A stretch of DNA of 64,000 bases from Siphonodentalium dalli (lineage: Eukaryota > Mollusca > Scaphopoda > Gadilida > Siphonodentaliidae). The notes below the pieces were generated by a model. That model was not told where the DNA came from. It saw only the letters and a list, made by a program, of their open reading frames with translations, and made no database searches. Below are positions 12,101-24,115 of the stretch, one piece after another; the first letter of the stretch is position 1, and every line of letters starts with the position of its first letter. Location of the stretch: contig CP136065.1 in assembly GCA_032622095.1 (NCBI GenBank), forward strand, positions 155,871,577 to 155,935,576, in the 5' to 3' direction. The translations under genes were made by a program, and so were the position numbers.

Positions 12101-12814
12101 GGCACGCGCCCACCGCCTACCCCGTAATTAAGCGTTTGATATCGCTCGAGTTATCAGAGTCCCTGCTACCAACAGCGATCACAATTGTTCAATAGATAGT
12201 GCAACAGCCAGCAGTGATTCGCCACCAAGCGCCGGTGCATAACTTCTGATAAAAGTATTGGCATCTCTGCTTGTCGAGTTGAGTAGCTTTTCCTAGTGTG
12301 ATATAATAGAATGCGGTGTGGGCTAAAGTTGGGTCTATAGCTGTTGTTTGGTTCAATTGGTTGTGACAAACTTCAGCTAATAATGGTGTGCCCTTTATTG
12401 ACACGGGCTGATCAATTAGGTTCATAATGCCCAGACGAAGACACACCGTGAAGTTGATGTATCTCGACTAGAACAATGAAGCTAGCTGCATGGTTCCCCG
12501 TCACACAATCACCCGTGGTTACGATTTAAACTTCGCCCAACTGGACTAGAATATGCTTCCTGTGGGATGGAATTGGTTGGGTTCTGTAGTTGTGAAACCA
12601 GTCAAAAAAAAGTTATCTCGCTCAGCAGAATAAATGCAAAATCGGATCTCGTGCTGGATATTCATTTGTTTGGGCCTATGTTACAGCGTGCAGGCAAAAT
12701 CAAAGCAGCCCAGTCATTGCCGAGACTAAAAAAGAAATAAATACTGTCATTTGTGCATGTGTGAATGACAAAGACCATGTAATATACATATGAAGCAATA
12801 CCCGGACATGATTT

Positions 12815-13050
12815 AACCATTTATATACTAAATGGGTTCTCTCATCAGGTATACATGTACACACTGGAATGTTCCATTGTCATCTAGAGGGGCGTTGAGG
12901 AAACATGAACATATGACAGAATGATGAAAATATACTATACAAGCGCAGAAGGATATTGGTGCGAAATGCTCCACAGGTCGTTTTTTGAACTTATTATCTG
13001 AACATGTCCTAAGGGAACTACACGTCAATGAGAATTTAGTATAGAAATGG
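12815..13050. repeat. Dispersed repeat, copy 2 (partner at 895-1120)
   Basis: This is the second copy of the block at 895-1120, sharing TATACTAAATGG and TTGAACTTATTATCTGAACAT. The two are in direct orientation and about 11.9 kb apart. Confidence 0.6.
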
Positions 13051-13215
13051 TTAACATGTACCATACGACAATATATACATATTTACAAAGTTAATGCTGA
13101 TTTGAATGCCGACAATGGAATATAGACACAATCCATTGACACGACAAATATATTGCCAGCTATAGTCCTAAGCAACCACACATACATGCATCAGGGCATG
13201 AACTATATATGTGCA

Positions 13216-13711
13216 TTAAAGGCACGGGCGGCGTTCGTTGCAGAACTATTCATATTTGTATATAGTTTTCCTCATATGCCAAACATAATCAGCGCGTAAA
13301 TAGTATATTGTCGTCAAGACGTATACGGCGGTGTACGTAAACAAGAACCTGTTCGTGTTACGGATGTTTTACTTCTGCTTACATAACACAGCGCAATTCT
13401 ATTGGTTAATCACACACAAATGATATAAACGCTCTTTATTATTTCCATATAAGGAAAACAGTAACAAATAACGCTCTTTATGTTGACCATATCCGGATCT
13501 AAACAAGAGCCAGGTTCTGTAACGTTTTTTTGCTTTTGTTACATAACAACGGAAAAAACATTTGACAATACCATACTGTTTATGCCACATTTCGTACTGG
13601 CATAAGAACAAAGTCTGTCTATATTTTACTATTCTTTCTGTTTACGGCGGTTTTTGACGGAGCTGAATATTTTAACAGCATACCCACCGCCAACACCGCC
13701 CGTATATTTAA
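13216..13711 (+). mobile_element. TTAA-flanked MITE, copy A (488 bp)
   Basis: The element is bounded by TTAA on both sides (13216-13219 and 13708-13711). It begins AGGCACGGGCGGCG and ends with the complement-like CCGCCCGTATAT, so it has short terminal inverted repeats around CGGGCGG. The interior is shared with copies at 25254, 26435, 31530 and 62638 and carries no transposase. A TTAA target site is typical of piggyBac and Kolobok superfamilies. It is a non-autonomous element; which superfamily moved it is inference. Confidence 0.85.
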
Positions 13712-13914
13712 TGGCAATGAGAAGTGCACACACACGCCGATAAAGCAGCGGGGTTAGACGTTTCTCACATGTGAGACAATTAGGACCTGATAACATGCAC
13801 TGATGCCCAAATACCATTTAAAAATCATTTCTCTCATGGACAGCTTCAAATTGATATATACGCAGTTTTCAGTGTTAACATATTCTCAACAGAAACATAA
13901 ATTGCTCGTCGCCA

Positions 13915-15566
13915 GTACAGGCTGACGACATGGTTCTTCTTTCCTGTAATGCGTGGTCTCACTTTAATGTATAATATATGTCAACAATACAGCAGGAAGT
14001 GGAGATATATATATAATTCATCCAAAACATTCATCATTGTCTTCAATGAAACGGTCAACGAATTCTCCAAAGCAAAGCGAACCTGGAAATTTGGCGACAG
14101 CAAAATGAAGAAGTCTCCTCTGGCTCACACTTGGGAATTCCAATTGAAAAATTTAACTTCAACTCAATGCTTGTAAATAAAGTGTGTACACAACTTAAAG
14201 GTACCTATTTCTCATTGTCTAATGCAGGCTTATATCCAGGTGGAATTACTCCATATAGCTGCTTCAAGATTTACAAGTCCATTGTCATGCTTAAGGCCTT
14301 GTACGGTAGCGAACTCATATGGGGAATGACCAATCAGAACGGGCACATGTAGAAAAGGCCTATAGATTCTGTCTCAAACAAATACAGGGATTCCCACCTC
14401 AAACACGTACGTGTATCGCACAGGGTCTTATGGGATGTGGTGGACTTGAATCTTTCATTGACAAAAGGAAACTGAGCTTACTTTCGACATTATGCAGAAT
14501 AAGTACATGTAAAACCGCTAAAACTGTCTTTCTGATGCGTTTATATAATCACCTGTCGGGAATATATGTCAATCCAAAGTCATTTATATCGGATATACTT
14601 GTAATTTTATATAAATATAACTTGTATGCACACCTTGAACACTTTATGCAGCATGGTGTCTTGGTTTCAAAATCGTCTTGGAGAAATGCCGTTAACGCAG
14701 AAATACACACAAAAGATGAATGCGAATGGCGATCATCTATTGAATCAGAGAGTGACTTAGCACAGTTTGGTCTAACTCAAACAAAACTCAGCCCATCACT
14801 TCTCTGGCGCTCATGTAGCCACTATCCACAGGAAAAATTTCAATTCCTTATGATCGCAAGATTACTTGCGCATACCGCATATAAGGATAGCGGCCACTGT
14901 CTGTTATGCAATAGAGATTACCATTGCATTATCGAAGATATTATAATTGATTGTTCACGCATACATGTATCTAACTTCAGGAACGAGATCTGGTACGATA
15001 TCCTTAACACATTCCAGATATAATCATTCATTTTTCTTGATTCCTTGAATAACTCACAGCTACTGGCCATTTTCTTGGGAAACATGCCGGCAAAATTAAT
15101 AGAAATTGGAAACTGCTCCAGTCACTTTGTTGTACATTTTTTCACCAAAGCTAGCCTTAGTTTGTGGTACTATTATAAAATTGAATTGAACGATGTGAAT
15201 GCCCAATAGCCTTATACGCATGCTATATTATCCGACAAGGCGTCGTGATCTGCATCTTATAATGTATATATGTTCGGCTGTATGGGTCTATCATACTGAT
15301 TCACTCTCTGTATCTCATGCAGTGAGTCTGTTTCTATTTATGTCTGAACGTCTGTATTGTGAGTATGAGTGCCTGAATGTGCGGCTGTATTTGTGTCTGT
15401 ATGCTTGTCTGTGTGTGTCCGGTGGTATGCATACCTACAATGTGCGGCTGTCTTTGTGTCTGTATGCTTGTCTGTGTGTGTCCGGTGGTATGCATACCTA
15501 CAAGAGCGACTGCATGCGCGCCTGTACGACTGATCCTGCTGATATCTCCATCGATGGCACACCCAC

Positions 15567-15642
<76 letters not shown>

Positions 15643-15647
15643 CTATA

Positions 15648-15685
<38 letters not shown>

Positions 15686-15894
15686 TCTCACTCTCTCTCT
15701 CTCTCTCTCTCCGTTGTCTGCATATCGCACTATATGTATATGTTTGTTTGTGTGAGTGCTTAAAATTGTTTATCATCTGTTTCTGTATGTAAAATATGTT
15801 AATCTGCTGACTTATTATTTGTGCTGTACACATTGTATAACTGTCTGTGAACTTGTACATATGTTGTAGAACTCTTCATTAATGGAGGAAATAA

Positions 15895-15930
<36 letters not shown>
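13915..15930 (+). mobile_element. 5'-truncated non-LTR retrotransposon (LINE), frameshifted
   Basis: The fragment starts inside the reverse transcriptase palm: ADDMVLLS at about 13920 is the catalytic box. It continues through YNSSK and VFNE to a HLGIPIEKF-like segment at about 14130, a KALYGSELIWG motif at about 14290, and then, after a one-base slip near 14330, a 234-codon tail (14319-15023). That tail contains RFCLKQIQG and a CLLC-x-H-type C-terminal cysteine cluster. Stops and slips near 13960, 14170 and 14340 show it is dead. The 3' region (15024-15930) ends with AATAAAG followed by (AT)n, which looks like the retrotransposition tail. A second copy of the same family lies at 20940-21700 on the other strand. 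Confidence 0.8.
15377..15715. repeat. 65-bp tandem duplication plus (CT)n(AT)n compound microsatellite
   Basis: A 65-bp segment (CTTGTCTGTGTGTGTCCGGT is its core) is directly repeated at about 15377-15441 and 15442-15506. It is followed by (CT)n at 15570-15606, (AT)n at 15607-15684 and (CT)n again at 15684-15710. The whole lies in the 3' region of the LINE at 13915. Frames of up to 147 codons here are low-complexity artefacts. Confidence 0.9.
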
Positions 15931-15933
<3 letters not shown>

Positions 15934-16189
15934 ATACAATTACTACATGTAACCATTATGATGGCATTTCATTGATGAAAGTTATGATTGGACGGAAACG
16001 TATATAATTTAAGCGAAATCACCTGTTTGACTTTCATCTGAATGAACCTATTGATGAGCTGTCACTTAGTATTTGATCACATTAGACATTCGTGATTAAA
16101 ATCATAGGCGCAGCTACGTGACACTTAGGCAGTACACATCAGTTTGAAAAGGCAACGTCCTGTTCTCCCGCACATTATCTGCTTATAGT

Positions 16190-16375
16190 ATAACTTGTTT
16201 TAGGTAGACAATCTGCTTAGAATCGCCTCATTTTCAGTCGATAATGTGCTGAAAATTAGAGCGTTTTTGTCAGATTATCGACTCATAATGAAGCGATTCT
16301 AAGCAGATCATATGCAGACAGTGACACAAATAAGCCAACTCACGACTTTCCAGGTGTACGCTCTTTAACAAGTGT
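16190..16375. mobile_element. Hairpin MITE, family H1 copy 1
   Basis: Imperfect inverted arms run from ATCTGCTTAGAATCGCCTCA (16211) and CGATAATGTG to ATTATCGACTCATAATGAAG and CGATTCTAAGCAGAT (ending 16308), about 98 bp end to end. The homologous block continues into an AAATAAGCCAACYCAC segment shared with 23110-23285. The same family at two sites with a conserved fold points to a small non-autonomous element. Target duplications were not found. Confidence 0.75.
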
Positions 16376-16379
16376 ATTC

Positions 16380-17280
16380 ACTGTGGTCCGCGCCATAAAA
16401 CGAAATAACGACGATGAGTGCATTATTATTAATCAAATACTCACATTATGTACCTATTTCACATTCCAGGTCGATATTGAGCGTATATGCGCGAGGATGT
16501 GTTGTCCTGTTAGTTTGTCGTGAAGTTTGTCTAATTCAGAGTTACTCTTAACTCGAGTGACTTTCACAGTTAATTCATATTTGTTGACATAATGCTTTCA
16601 GCAATAGGACACGCACGTTCTAAATATAGCGGCGACCGTCTAGTAATAGAATAAAAAATAGCAGAATTTTTCAGTCGAGTCGCAGAGAAAGAATACAGTT
16701 TGAACTGCATCTGTTGATTCTTAACCTCTTCACTTCGAATGACATTATGGCGTCGATTGCTGGGCCGATGACGTTATGGTCATTTTCCAGTGGAAAACTA
16801 TAGCGGGAATGTCACGAACACCCTAAAACTGACCCAGTGGAAAGGATAATATCATTCACAATCGTGGACCATCATACACTGTTTGAAACTTCTGAGATTT
16901 AGTTGTTCCGATATACCAATAGCGGAGTTCCAATTATCAATATTGGCCGAGTGCTAGTGTGCTGAAGTATAGATCCGTACTCAGTACGGACGCACAGCAC
17001 ACAGTGTGACAATTTACGTCCGTACTCAGTACTGACGTATAGCAGCCGAGAGGTTAACTTTTCATTTGAATTGGCGATGGTCACTTGAAATTTTACCAAT
17101 GTTATGACACTTGTAGATAACCGGACTATGGCTTTATGTGCTCTAATTTCTCAATGAGCCTACTAGTTTGAAGTTGAAACTTTGTTGACGAAACGTATTA
17201 AGGTATTCGTTTCAGTTTGTCGTTGTATCGAAATAATTTCTTTGTTACCTCAGATTCAGATTCATTTATTAACTGTCTTA
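16380..17280. other. Non-coding stretch with a repeated GTACTCAGTAC palindrome
   Basis: No gene is recognised. The palindrome CCGTACTCAGTACGG occurs at 16976-16990 and recurs as CCGTACTCAGTACTG at 17021-17035, about 45 bp apart. Confidence 0.45.
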
Positions 17281-17284
17281 AACT

Positions 17285-19605
17285 TATGATATGCGAGGTA
17301 CAAAGATGTTAAAGTCCATGGAACTAGTTCAGCTTGTTCATGGGCCCACTCATGTAGCGGGCCACACACTCGACCTGATAATTGTTCAGGAGTCAGAGAG
17401 CCACATAGTGCAGAAACTGGAGGTGCATGACATAGACATTTCCGATCACTTCATGGTTAAATTCGATATCCGAATACCAAGCCCACAGCCGTTCAAACAG
17501 ACCATCAAATATCGTAAACTGAGAGACATTCAACCGTCCGAGTTCTCGGAGGCATTAGTGTCATCAAATGATGCTATAACCCTACACCTACCAGTTGATG
17601 AATCCCTCGAAAACTTTACTCGCCTCTCCAAGAGTCTCATTGATCGTTTCGCGCCATAAAAATCCAGGACGGTATCCAGACAACATCATTCTCCTTGGTT
17701 TAATCATGAGATCAGAGATGCGAAACGTGAACGGAGGAAACTTGAGCTGCGATGGAGGTCGTCCAAACTCAACAGTGACCGAACAAACTTTGTCACACAG
17801 AAAACAGTTGTCAACCAACTGATACGCCAGTCTAAAGCAGCGTATTTTACTTCGATCATCTCTGATAACAAAACGAAGCCAAAGGTTATGTCGGAGGTGA
17901 TTGATAAACTTCTCCATCGTAAACCGAAGCCGATACTACCCGAGCATTCGTCAACTGAAATTTTGGCGAATCAATTTTCTGACTTCTTCGTCAATAAAAT
18001 TGATACAATACGGTCAATTCTGGACAGTGTATCTGATAGCGGTACGATTTCGGACTCACTCGTTTCATTGCCGACCATTCTTGATAGTTTTCGATCGATT
18101 TAATCTGAGGAGCTTACTAAGACCATCCAGCATGCACCATCCAAGCAATGAAAACTTGATGTCATCCCAACTGTGTTACTAAAATCCTGTCTCCCTGCGC
18201 TGATGCCATGGATTCTTGATATAGTTAACACATCACTTTCTACCGGCGTTTTCCCAACGTCGATGAAGCAGGCTCTTGTAACACCACTCATCAAGAAGCC
18301 GGGGCTGGATCCGGAGACGCTGAAAAACTACCGACCGGTCTCTAATCGTTCCTTCTTGTCGAAGGTTATTGAGCGTGAGGTCGCCAAGCAAGTCCGCGAC
18401 CACCTTAAAGGGGGTGGTTCAGCAGAAGTATTCCAGTCCGCGTATAGGTCATTTTGCAGTACTGAAACTGCGCTTTTGTGAGTGCAGAATGACATACTGC
18501 AAGCCATGGACAAACAACAGGTATCGTGCCTCGTGCTCATCGACTTAAGCGCAGCGTTCGACACGATCGACCACGCTGTTCTTTTAAACAGACTTCCCGA
18601 TCGTCTTGGGATTGTCGGGACCGCATTCACTTCTGTGCGGATGACACACAACTGTATATTCATTTTAAGCCGGAGTTTGATTCTGCAAGTTCTACCAAAT
18701 ATAAGCTTGAACGATGTGTCGCTGATATTCGATCATGGATGACAATCAACTTCAAAACTTCAAAATTGAATGCAGATAAAACTGAAATAATATATATTGG
18801 TTTGCGACAGCAACTTTCAAAATGTTCTAAACATAGTCTCAATATTGAAGGCAGTGTTGTCTCGCCATCCAGCACAGTCCGCAACCTCGGATATTTCTTG
18901 AACGAGAACCTGTCTGCTGAAAAACACATCGAGCAAGTGTGCAGGTCCTCGTATTACCATCTTAGAAATATCAGCAGGGTGCGGAATGTTATCGACGTCG
19001 AGACCACAAAACAGCTAATACATGCCTTCGTTACAAGTCGTCTGGACTACTGCAATTCTCTGTTGTACGGCTGCAACCAGTCTATCTTGGACAAAATCGA
19101 AAATGTGCAGAAATCTGCATAACGAGTTATTTTTATGAGCCGTAAATATGATCATGTCACGACATTCAAAAATTTGAAATTAACGCACAAGTGTCTGAAT
19201 AGCGAGGCCCCATCATACTTGGTAGACTTGATTTTTCGATATGTTCCTCCGCGGCCTCTGCGATCTGAAAGTTCTCACAGCCTTGTGTTTGTACCGGGTG
19301 ACCTCGTAACAGCTGGTGACCGGGCCTTTTCCGTGGCTTCACCATTTCTCTGGAATAAATTGCCTGCTCACTTGAGGGCACCCCCAGTCGCTCAAAATGT
19401 TCACATCTAAACTTAAAACGCATCTGTTTCAACGTGTGTATCATCCGATCCACTGATGGTAGCCAGATGAGCAGCTCATTGTACATAATTGATATTTCTT
19501 ACTATGTTCTAATCATCATTATATATGTATTGATGTAAAGCTTAAGAGCTATATGAGGATTTACGGCTTTAAACTAAATTTATTATTATTATTATTATTT
19601 ACAAC
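17285..19605 (+). mobile_element. CR1/L2-type LINE, truncated and internally deleted
   Basis: The copy begins in the C-terminal part of an APE-type endonuclease: GPTHVAGHTLDLI at about 17340, then the terminal DISDHF motif. The reverse transcriptase follows: LKNYRPVSNRSFLSKVIE at about 18320, FQSAYR, LIDLSAAFDTIDHAVLL at about 18540, and the catalytic CADDTQLYIH at about 18640. The downstream RSWMT, KTEIIYIG, LGYFLNENL and RLDYCNSLLYG segments are all typical of CR1/L2 elements. The part between DHAVLLNRL and the ADD box is missing (roughly 80-90 residues expected), and a second loss follows NVQKSA near 19120. Frameshifts and stops occur near 17660, 18105, 18150 and 18480. The 3' end carries a short TGTAAAGCTTAAGAGCTAT segment and an (ATT)n tail at 19578-19600, as in L2. 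Confidence 0.93.
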
Positions 19606-19609
19606 ATGA

Positions 19610-20930
19610 GAATGCGAGGTATAACAACATGAGAACATATAGTCTCCAGACGTTGGTGACAATTAATACACCTCGATGTGTTTGAATTCCACTTAAATGA
19701 TTACATCGCTGTAGCTTTTCTGTTATTATCGATGCCCGCTAATCCACTGATTACGTTGCCGAAAAGATTTTGTGATAGGCCTCCTGTAACGATTCATGCG
19801 ATTGAATATTCAATTATGGATTACATATATATATAATTTCTTTAATAATATCTTTAATTCCTCCTTAATAGAATATCATTACACGGAATTCATTGAAACA
19901 AATTAAGGAAACATAAGCAGAACATGAACATACCATAATCCAGAAATGTTGGAGAACAAAGATAAAGAAATATAGACTATAGCACTCCATCGCACATATA
20001 CTGAAGCAGTCATCCATCACCGCACACATGCATTCGCGCCATACCAACACAAACTCAAGCACAATAACGCTGTTTAACTCACAGATGAATGAAGAGTATG
20101 TACAAGACTACTGAAAACCACACGCTGTCAGCACGCACACAAACACACGCACGCATGTACAAACGCCCACATACACGTACATTTATCCACCTGCTCGTGA
20201 CTCGCAAATACGAACAAAACTGAATCCCACCCATCAAGTGGCGGCCACCAACCCTCTACCCGCACGAACTGAATGAGCTATATATGCTCTTGTTTGGATG
20301 AACGTGTTAGAAAACTCCATGCATGAGAGCACCATTAAGTTCTTATATTAAAGAAAGGACATATTTACACAAAAAGGATGTAATCCGAGAAAGTAGAGTT
20401 AAGCGACATCGAGTACATGTATTCTGAACAGAATTTGAAGTATCATACAATATTATGTTCACATTTGTTCCATGCAAATGTGTACGATATCACCGCTCTA
20501 TAATGTACATGTATGTGAGTACTCGCCGGTTATTAAAACCATTTCAAGAGCACTTGTTATAATGGGGTATTATATGTATGTCTTATGTGTAACAGTGCGT
20601 CAACATATAATAGCGGGATAATTAACTTCGATAAAATATCATCTTTGAAGGAGTTTCCTGGTAAGAACTCCAGATTTGTGATGCTTGGATGAAAAATCAC
20701 AGTAAATATGTACCAGGTACCGGACTAATATAGACAAGACCCTGTGGTAAATGACCTAAGAAAAGTGCAGTTTGTTGTTCTATCGGAAGATTGTAAAAAA
20801 AAACTGATATGTTGTAACTGGCAAGCGGTCGATGAATAACTACCAGAATTTATTACGGGTGACTGCCAATGCTGGGCAGTACGTTAAGAAATGTTGAACC
20901 ATGTCAGTATATGTCACCTGCCGTACAGTA
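19610..20930. other. Non-coding stretch, no gene seen
   Basis: No gene is recognised. A CACACACGCACGCATG-type purine/pyrimidine-alternating patch lies at 20135-20180. The rest is AT-rich with no repeat partner noticed. Confidence 0.4.
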
Positions 20931-20939
20931 CTTTTTGTT

Positions 20940-21700
20940 TCCTCTGCAGATCGGAGCACTTAGTAATTTGCAATTAAAGCAAGGTGGAAGCCTTCTTTCT
21001 CTTTGGGATAATGTTTCCAAACACGCCACATGAATGCGATATCTGGACTACTATGCACCAAACGAAATCTTTGAAAAGAAGGGTCATTGTGAATTCGAAC
21101 CAACAAATAATCTTTCCAATATAAAGATCCTGGTTTAACAAGAAGCTTCCAACAACCTTTATTAGGGAAGGTGGCAGTCACGGTGTACCCAGACAAGTAC
21201 TGAGTCAAACCAAAAGTGTTGAAGGATATCTAGAAAGTCCCTGGAAAAGATATTTCTGACAGTATTGTTATAATCGTGAACACATTGTAATATTCTGATA
21301 AGGAATACCATTTTAACCACCTTCGCGGAAGTGAGGTTACATAATGAACAGAGTAGTGACAATTTATGACGATTGATATAATGCATTAAAGGTGGAGAAC
21401 CCAGTAAGTACAATGACATATCAGTTCGTGTTCTCATATGGAGACCTTGAATGTGCTTAAGGCATAGGCGATGGGCACGTTCGAGGCGGCCACATTCTGT
21501 ATGTGTTAACCACATACATTGTAGTATTTCGCTTCCATATAAGTGAGGCGTTATAACTTATGGCGTATAAAGCTCAAGTCTAGTGAGTATTAGTTTTTCG
21601 AATAATTGGTATACAGGCAGCAGTATTACAGCCCGGTAGTTATCAAAAGAGTCTTTAGGTTTAGGTGTAGAGAAAAACAGAACAGCAAACAGTCATTCAG
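20940..21700 (-). mobile_element. LINE fragment, same family as 13915-15930, with internal deletion
   Basis: Read on the minus strand from 21700, the copy shows a KPKDSFDNYRAVILLPV segment and LFEKLILTRLE (reverse transcriptase fingers). It then jumps, near 21560, directly to LYGSEIL (about 21540) and RAHRLCLKHIQG with RHKLSLLCSLC. It continues through KEKEGFHLALIA near 20980. The catalytic palm with the ADD box has been deleted. The tail aligns by eye with the copy at 14319-15023 (RxCLKxIQG, KLSLL, KMVFLIR versus KTVFLMR). Two overlapping frames of 117 and 82 codons show one further frameshift. Confidence 0.8.
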
Positions 21701-23105
21701 CAAGTTTGCGCCATATAAGGCTTGATTGAAATAGCAAAGAGTTGTCGACAAAAATAACTGTATACACTAACACTAGGCGATGGAAACATTGGCATTTGGC
21801 AGCCGTACTATTATCACACTCCAATTGATGCAAACATTAAAACAATAGTTACACTCTTACCAAAATACTAGGGTGTCTGAAACCGCAATATACTTTAGCC
21901 ACGTCTATCTAAATATTGGTGTTTAATTTCTGATTTCTTCCACACAGGACAGAACGATTTTCGTACAGGGTAGAATGCGTTATGGGGCATTGTATACAGT
22001 GTCCCTTGTGTAAAGGTAAAATGTTTCTGAACATTCCCACCTTCAAATCAAGTCCTGCCTTCTCCATTCTGATTAGACAATACAGCCAGAATATTATGTT
22101 ATACTAGCTGAAACAGGCTCACTTTAAGAGCCTTTATTCAGCGGCATAAGGGCCTGCGGCCCTTGTACAAATGAAGCATGTGGCCCATGTGTGCGCTTCG
22201 CGAATATTTGCACCTAAATATTCACATAGGTTCATATTCGACTTATTTGATTCTGAATTAAGCCATGATGATGAAGTGAATTGGGGGCTAACCCCGGGAT
22301 CTTCGAAAGGGCTGAATGGCCCTTTCCTTAACCCCTCGTGAATTAAGCCAAGCCCATAGTGGACTTATTATGTTGGGATGACGCAGGCCACAATGTAAAC
22401 ACATATAAAGAGCGTATATTTAGTCTGCGAATAGATTCATATTGAACCTACATATTGACATTATTTGATTCTGAAATAGGCACAGAGTGAGCTTAGTTTA
22501 ATTTGTGTGTTTTTTTTATTTATTTAATTAAATTTGTTTTAAGCAAAATTTATATAGAAATATTTCCTAAATGATTGTGTTTTTGTTAGCAAAACTCGCA
22601 GTAATATCTTGTTGTAATGTCGTTTGTATTATGTTGTATTTTACAACTGAGCGAATTTTTAATATGTATAGGTGATAGATTTGTCTTACATGGATGGTAA
22701 CTGACTATCCTACTATAGAGTGACAGACATGCCATTGATTTAATTGAGGCTGTTAGGTCCAATTTAATTTCTTCTAATTATGCTGCTGAACGGTTTTAGA
22801 TTGGCACTTTATCTTCATCGTGCCAGTGATATTTTTTTTTATCCTGAGTCAAACTCAATTTTGTACATTGAATAGACATACTAAGAGGTATGTCTGCGGT
22901 ATTCTGATGTTAGGTCTGTTGATATACCAAATCGTAATTAAATCAGAGACGCCCAATAGTAAATCCCACATATCACCAACAAGTATATGAAGTTAATGAG
23001 TCGAAAACTCTACATTAATAAACGAATCGTATTTTGTGTAACTTTTCTGTTATTATATAACCGTACATTAAAATCTCAGCCTGTTCTCCAGAAAACACGA
23101 ACATA
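21700..23105. other. Non-coding stretch with nested small palindromes
   Basis: No gene is recognised. AAGGGCCTGCGGCCCTT at 22147-22163 is a perfect 7-bp-arm palindrome, and GAAAGGGCTGAATGGCCCTTTC at 22305-22326 is a second. Both lie in a 250-bp segment (22095-22345) that may be a small foldback element, but I could not define its ends. The A/T-rich run at 22500-22560 is low complexity. Confidence 0.4.
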
Positions 23106-23109
23106 ACGA

Positions 23110-23285
23110 CCTTGTTTTAGGTCGATAGTCTGCTTAGAATTACCTCATTTTGAGTCTATAATGTGCTGAAAAGTAAAGCATGTTAGTCACATTATCGACT
23201 CATAATAAGGCGATTCTAAGCAGATTATCTGTGAACAATGACGCAAATAAGCCAACCCACTACTTTTCGGGTGTACTCTGTTTAA
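23110..23285. mobile_element. Hairpin MITE, family H1 copy 2
   Basis: Homologous to 16190-16375: TTGTTTTAGGT, TCTGCTTAGAAT with CCTCATTTTGAGT, a central spacer, then ATTATCGACTCATAATAAGG, CGATTCTAAGCAGAT, and the shared AAATAAGCCAACCCAC tail. Inverted arms span about 23128-23226. The arms differ more here than in copy 1, but the fold is kept. Confidence 0.75.
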
Positions 23286-23483
23286 ATCACATTATGTACA
23301 TATTTCACATTATAGATCGATTATGTGCGTATTTGCGCGAGGTTATGTTGAAAATCTACATAAAAAGCAAATAAAGAAAAAGGTCTGCAAGCCAATACTA
23401 TCTAGGGCATACTATCTCTTCTATGTACGTTTTCTTACACCGTCCACTTTCAATGGCAAACATGTGATTCGATTACCTAATTT

Positions 23484-23894
23484 TCATAATATATTAAGAT
23501 TGGGGAATGCCGTTATACATGTAGCGCTATAACAATAGCCAATCGAAGTTGGTGCTATACTTAAGTCAAGCTCTTCCCACCAATAATTCAGACCTATTCC
23601 GTTTAGGTCTTCTGAATGAACAACCATCCATTGTAAATCTCGAACATTGAATCGCGTTCGTGAAGAATTTTGGCCAGTTTGCAAACATTCTTAATGTTAT
23701 CTGATTCTTCATTCGAGAGTAAAGTTGACCAATATGAAATTGCTCGGTTCAATGTATAAATCATGTAAATGGTCTCGTCGTAGTTCACCACATGCCATAT
23801 AATTTGGTGTACACGATTTCATTCGTAATAGTTGTGAGCTTAGGGTTATATGCAATCTAACAATCTGAATGTACCAAAGACTGTCCGGTGCCAC
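23484..23894 (-). mobile_element. 3' end of a second LINE family (coding tail only)
   Basis: Three overlapping minus-strand frames (61, 62 and 66 codons) chain into one recognisable tail: ACGELRRDHL, then TLNRAISYWSTLLSNEE, then KNVCKLAKILHERD, then GIGLNYWWEEL. Proteins ending in a xxELGRxPL...FW..L....K...Y..L pattern are the C termini of non-LTR retrotransposon polyproteins in aquatic animals; this is recalled, not searched. The frame slips at least twice. No catalytic reverse transcriptase segment is present upstream. Confidence 0.6.
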
Positions 23895-24115
23895 TCTGCG
23901 ATACCATATGTGTTTGCCAACAAAACGTGTTTAGAGTTTCTCAACTGATTGATTAGAAACAAAAGTAGGAGCTATGTCAACTTATCTTTATTTGCCGACG
24001 ACATCTGCATATGTCAGATGTGTATGGATAAACTATTAAATTTAAACACCGGACTGCATGTTGGTGAGGCTACATCCGACGCTGTCACAGCCATTTCAAA
24101 ATTATGTTGAATCTT

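Noticed and set aside
11970-12105. Possible minus-strand exon ending at a GTGAGTATT donor
   Set aside because: The donor-like word is kept in a repeated block, but the frames upstream differ between copies and contain stops.
12166-12446. Two overlapping minus frames of 67 and 85 codons
   Set aside because: Two different frames are open over the same DNA, neither has a motif, and both are within the range expected by chance.
15377-15860. Long frames of 74-147 codons on both strands
   Set aside because: They are produced by the (CT)n(AT)n microsatellite and a tandem duplication; the peptides are SLSLSL/YIYIYI low complexity.
23970-24010. SLFADDICI, a possible reverse transcriptase FADD box on the plus strand
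   Set aside because: Only about nine residues fit; upstream and downstream frames show no reverse transcriptase landmarks, and the neighbouring LINE tail is on the other strand.
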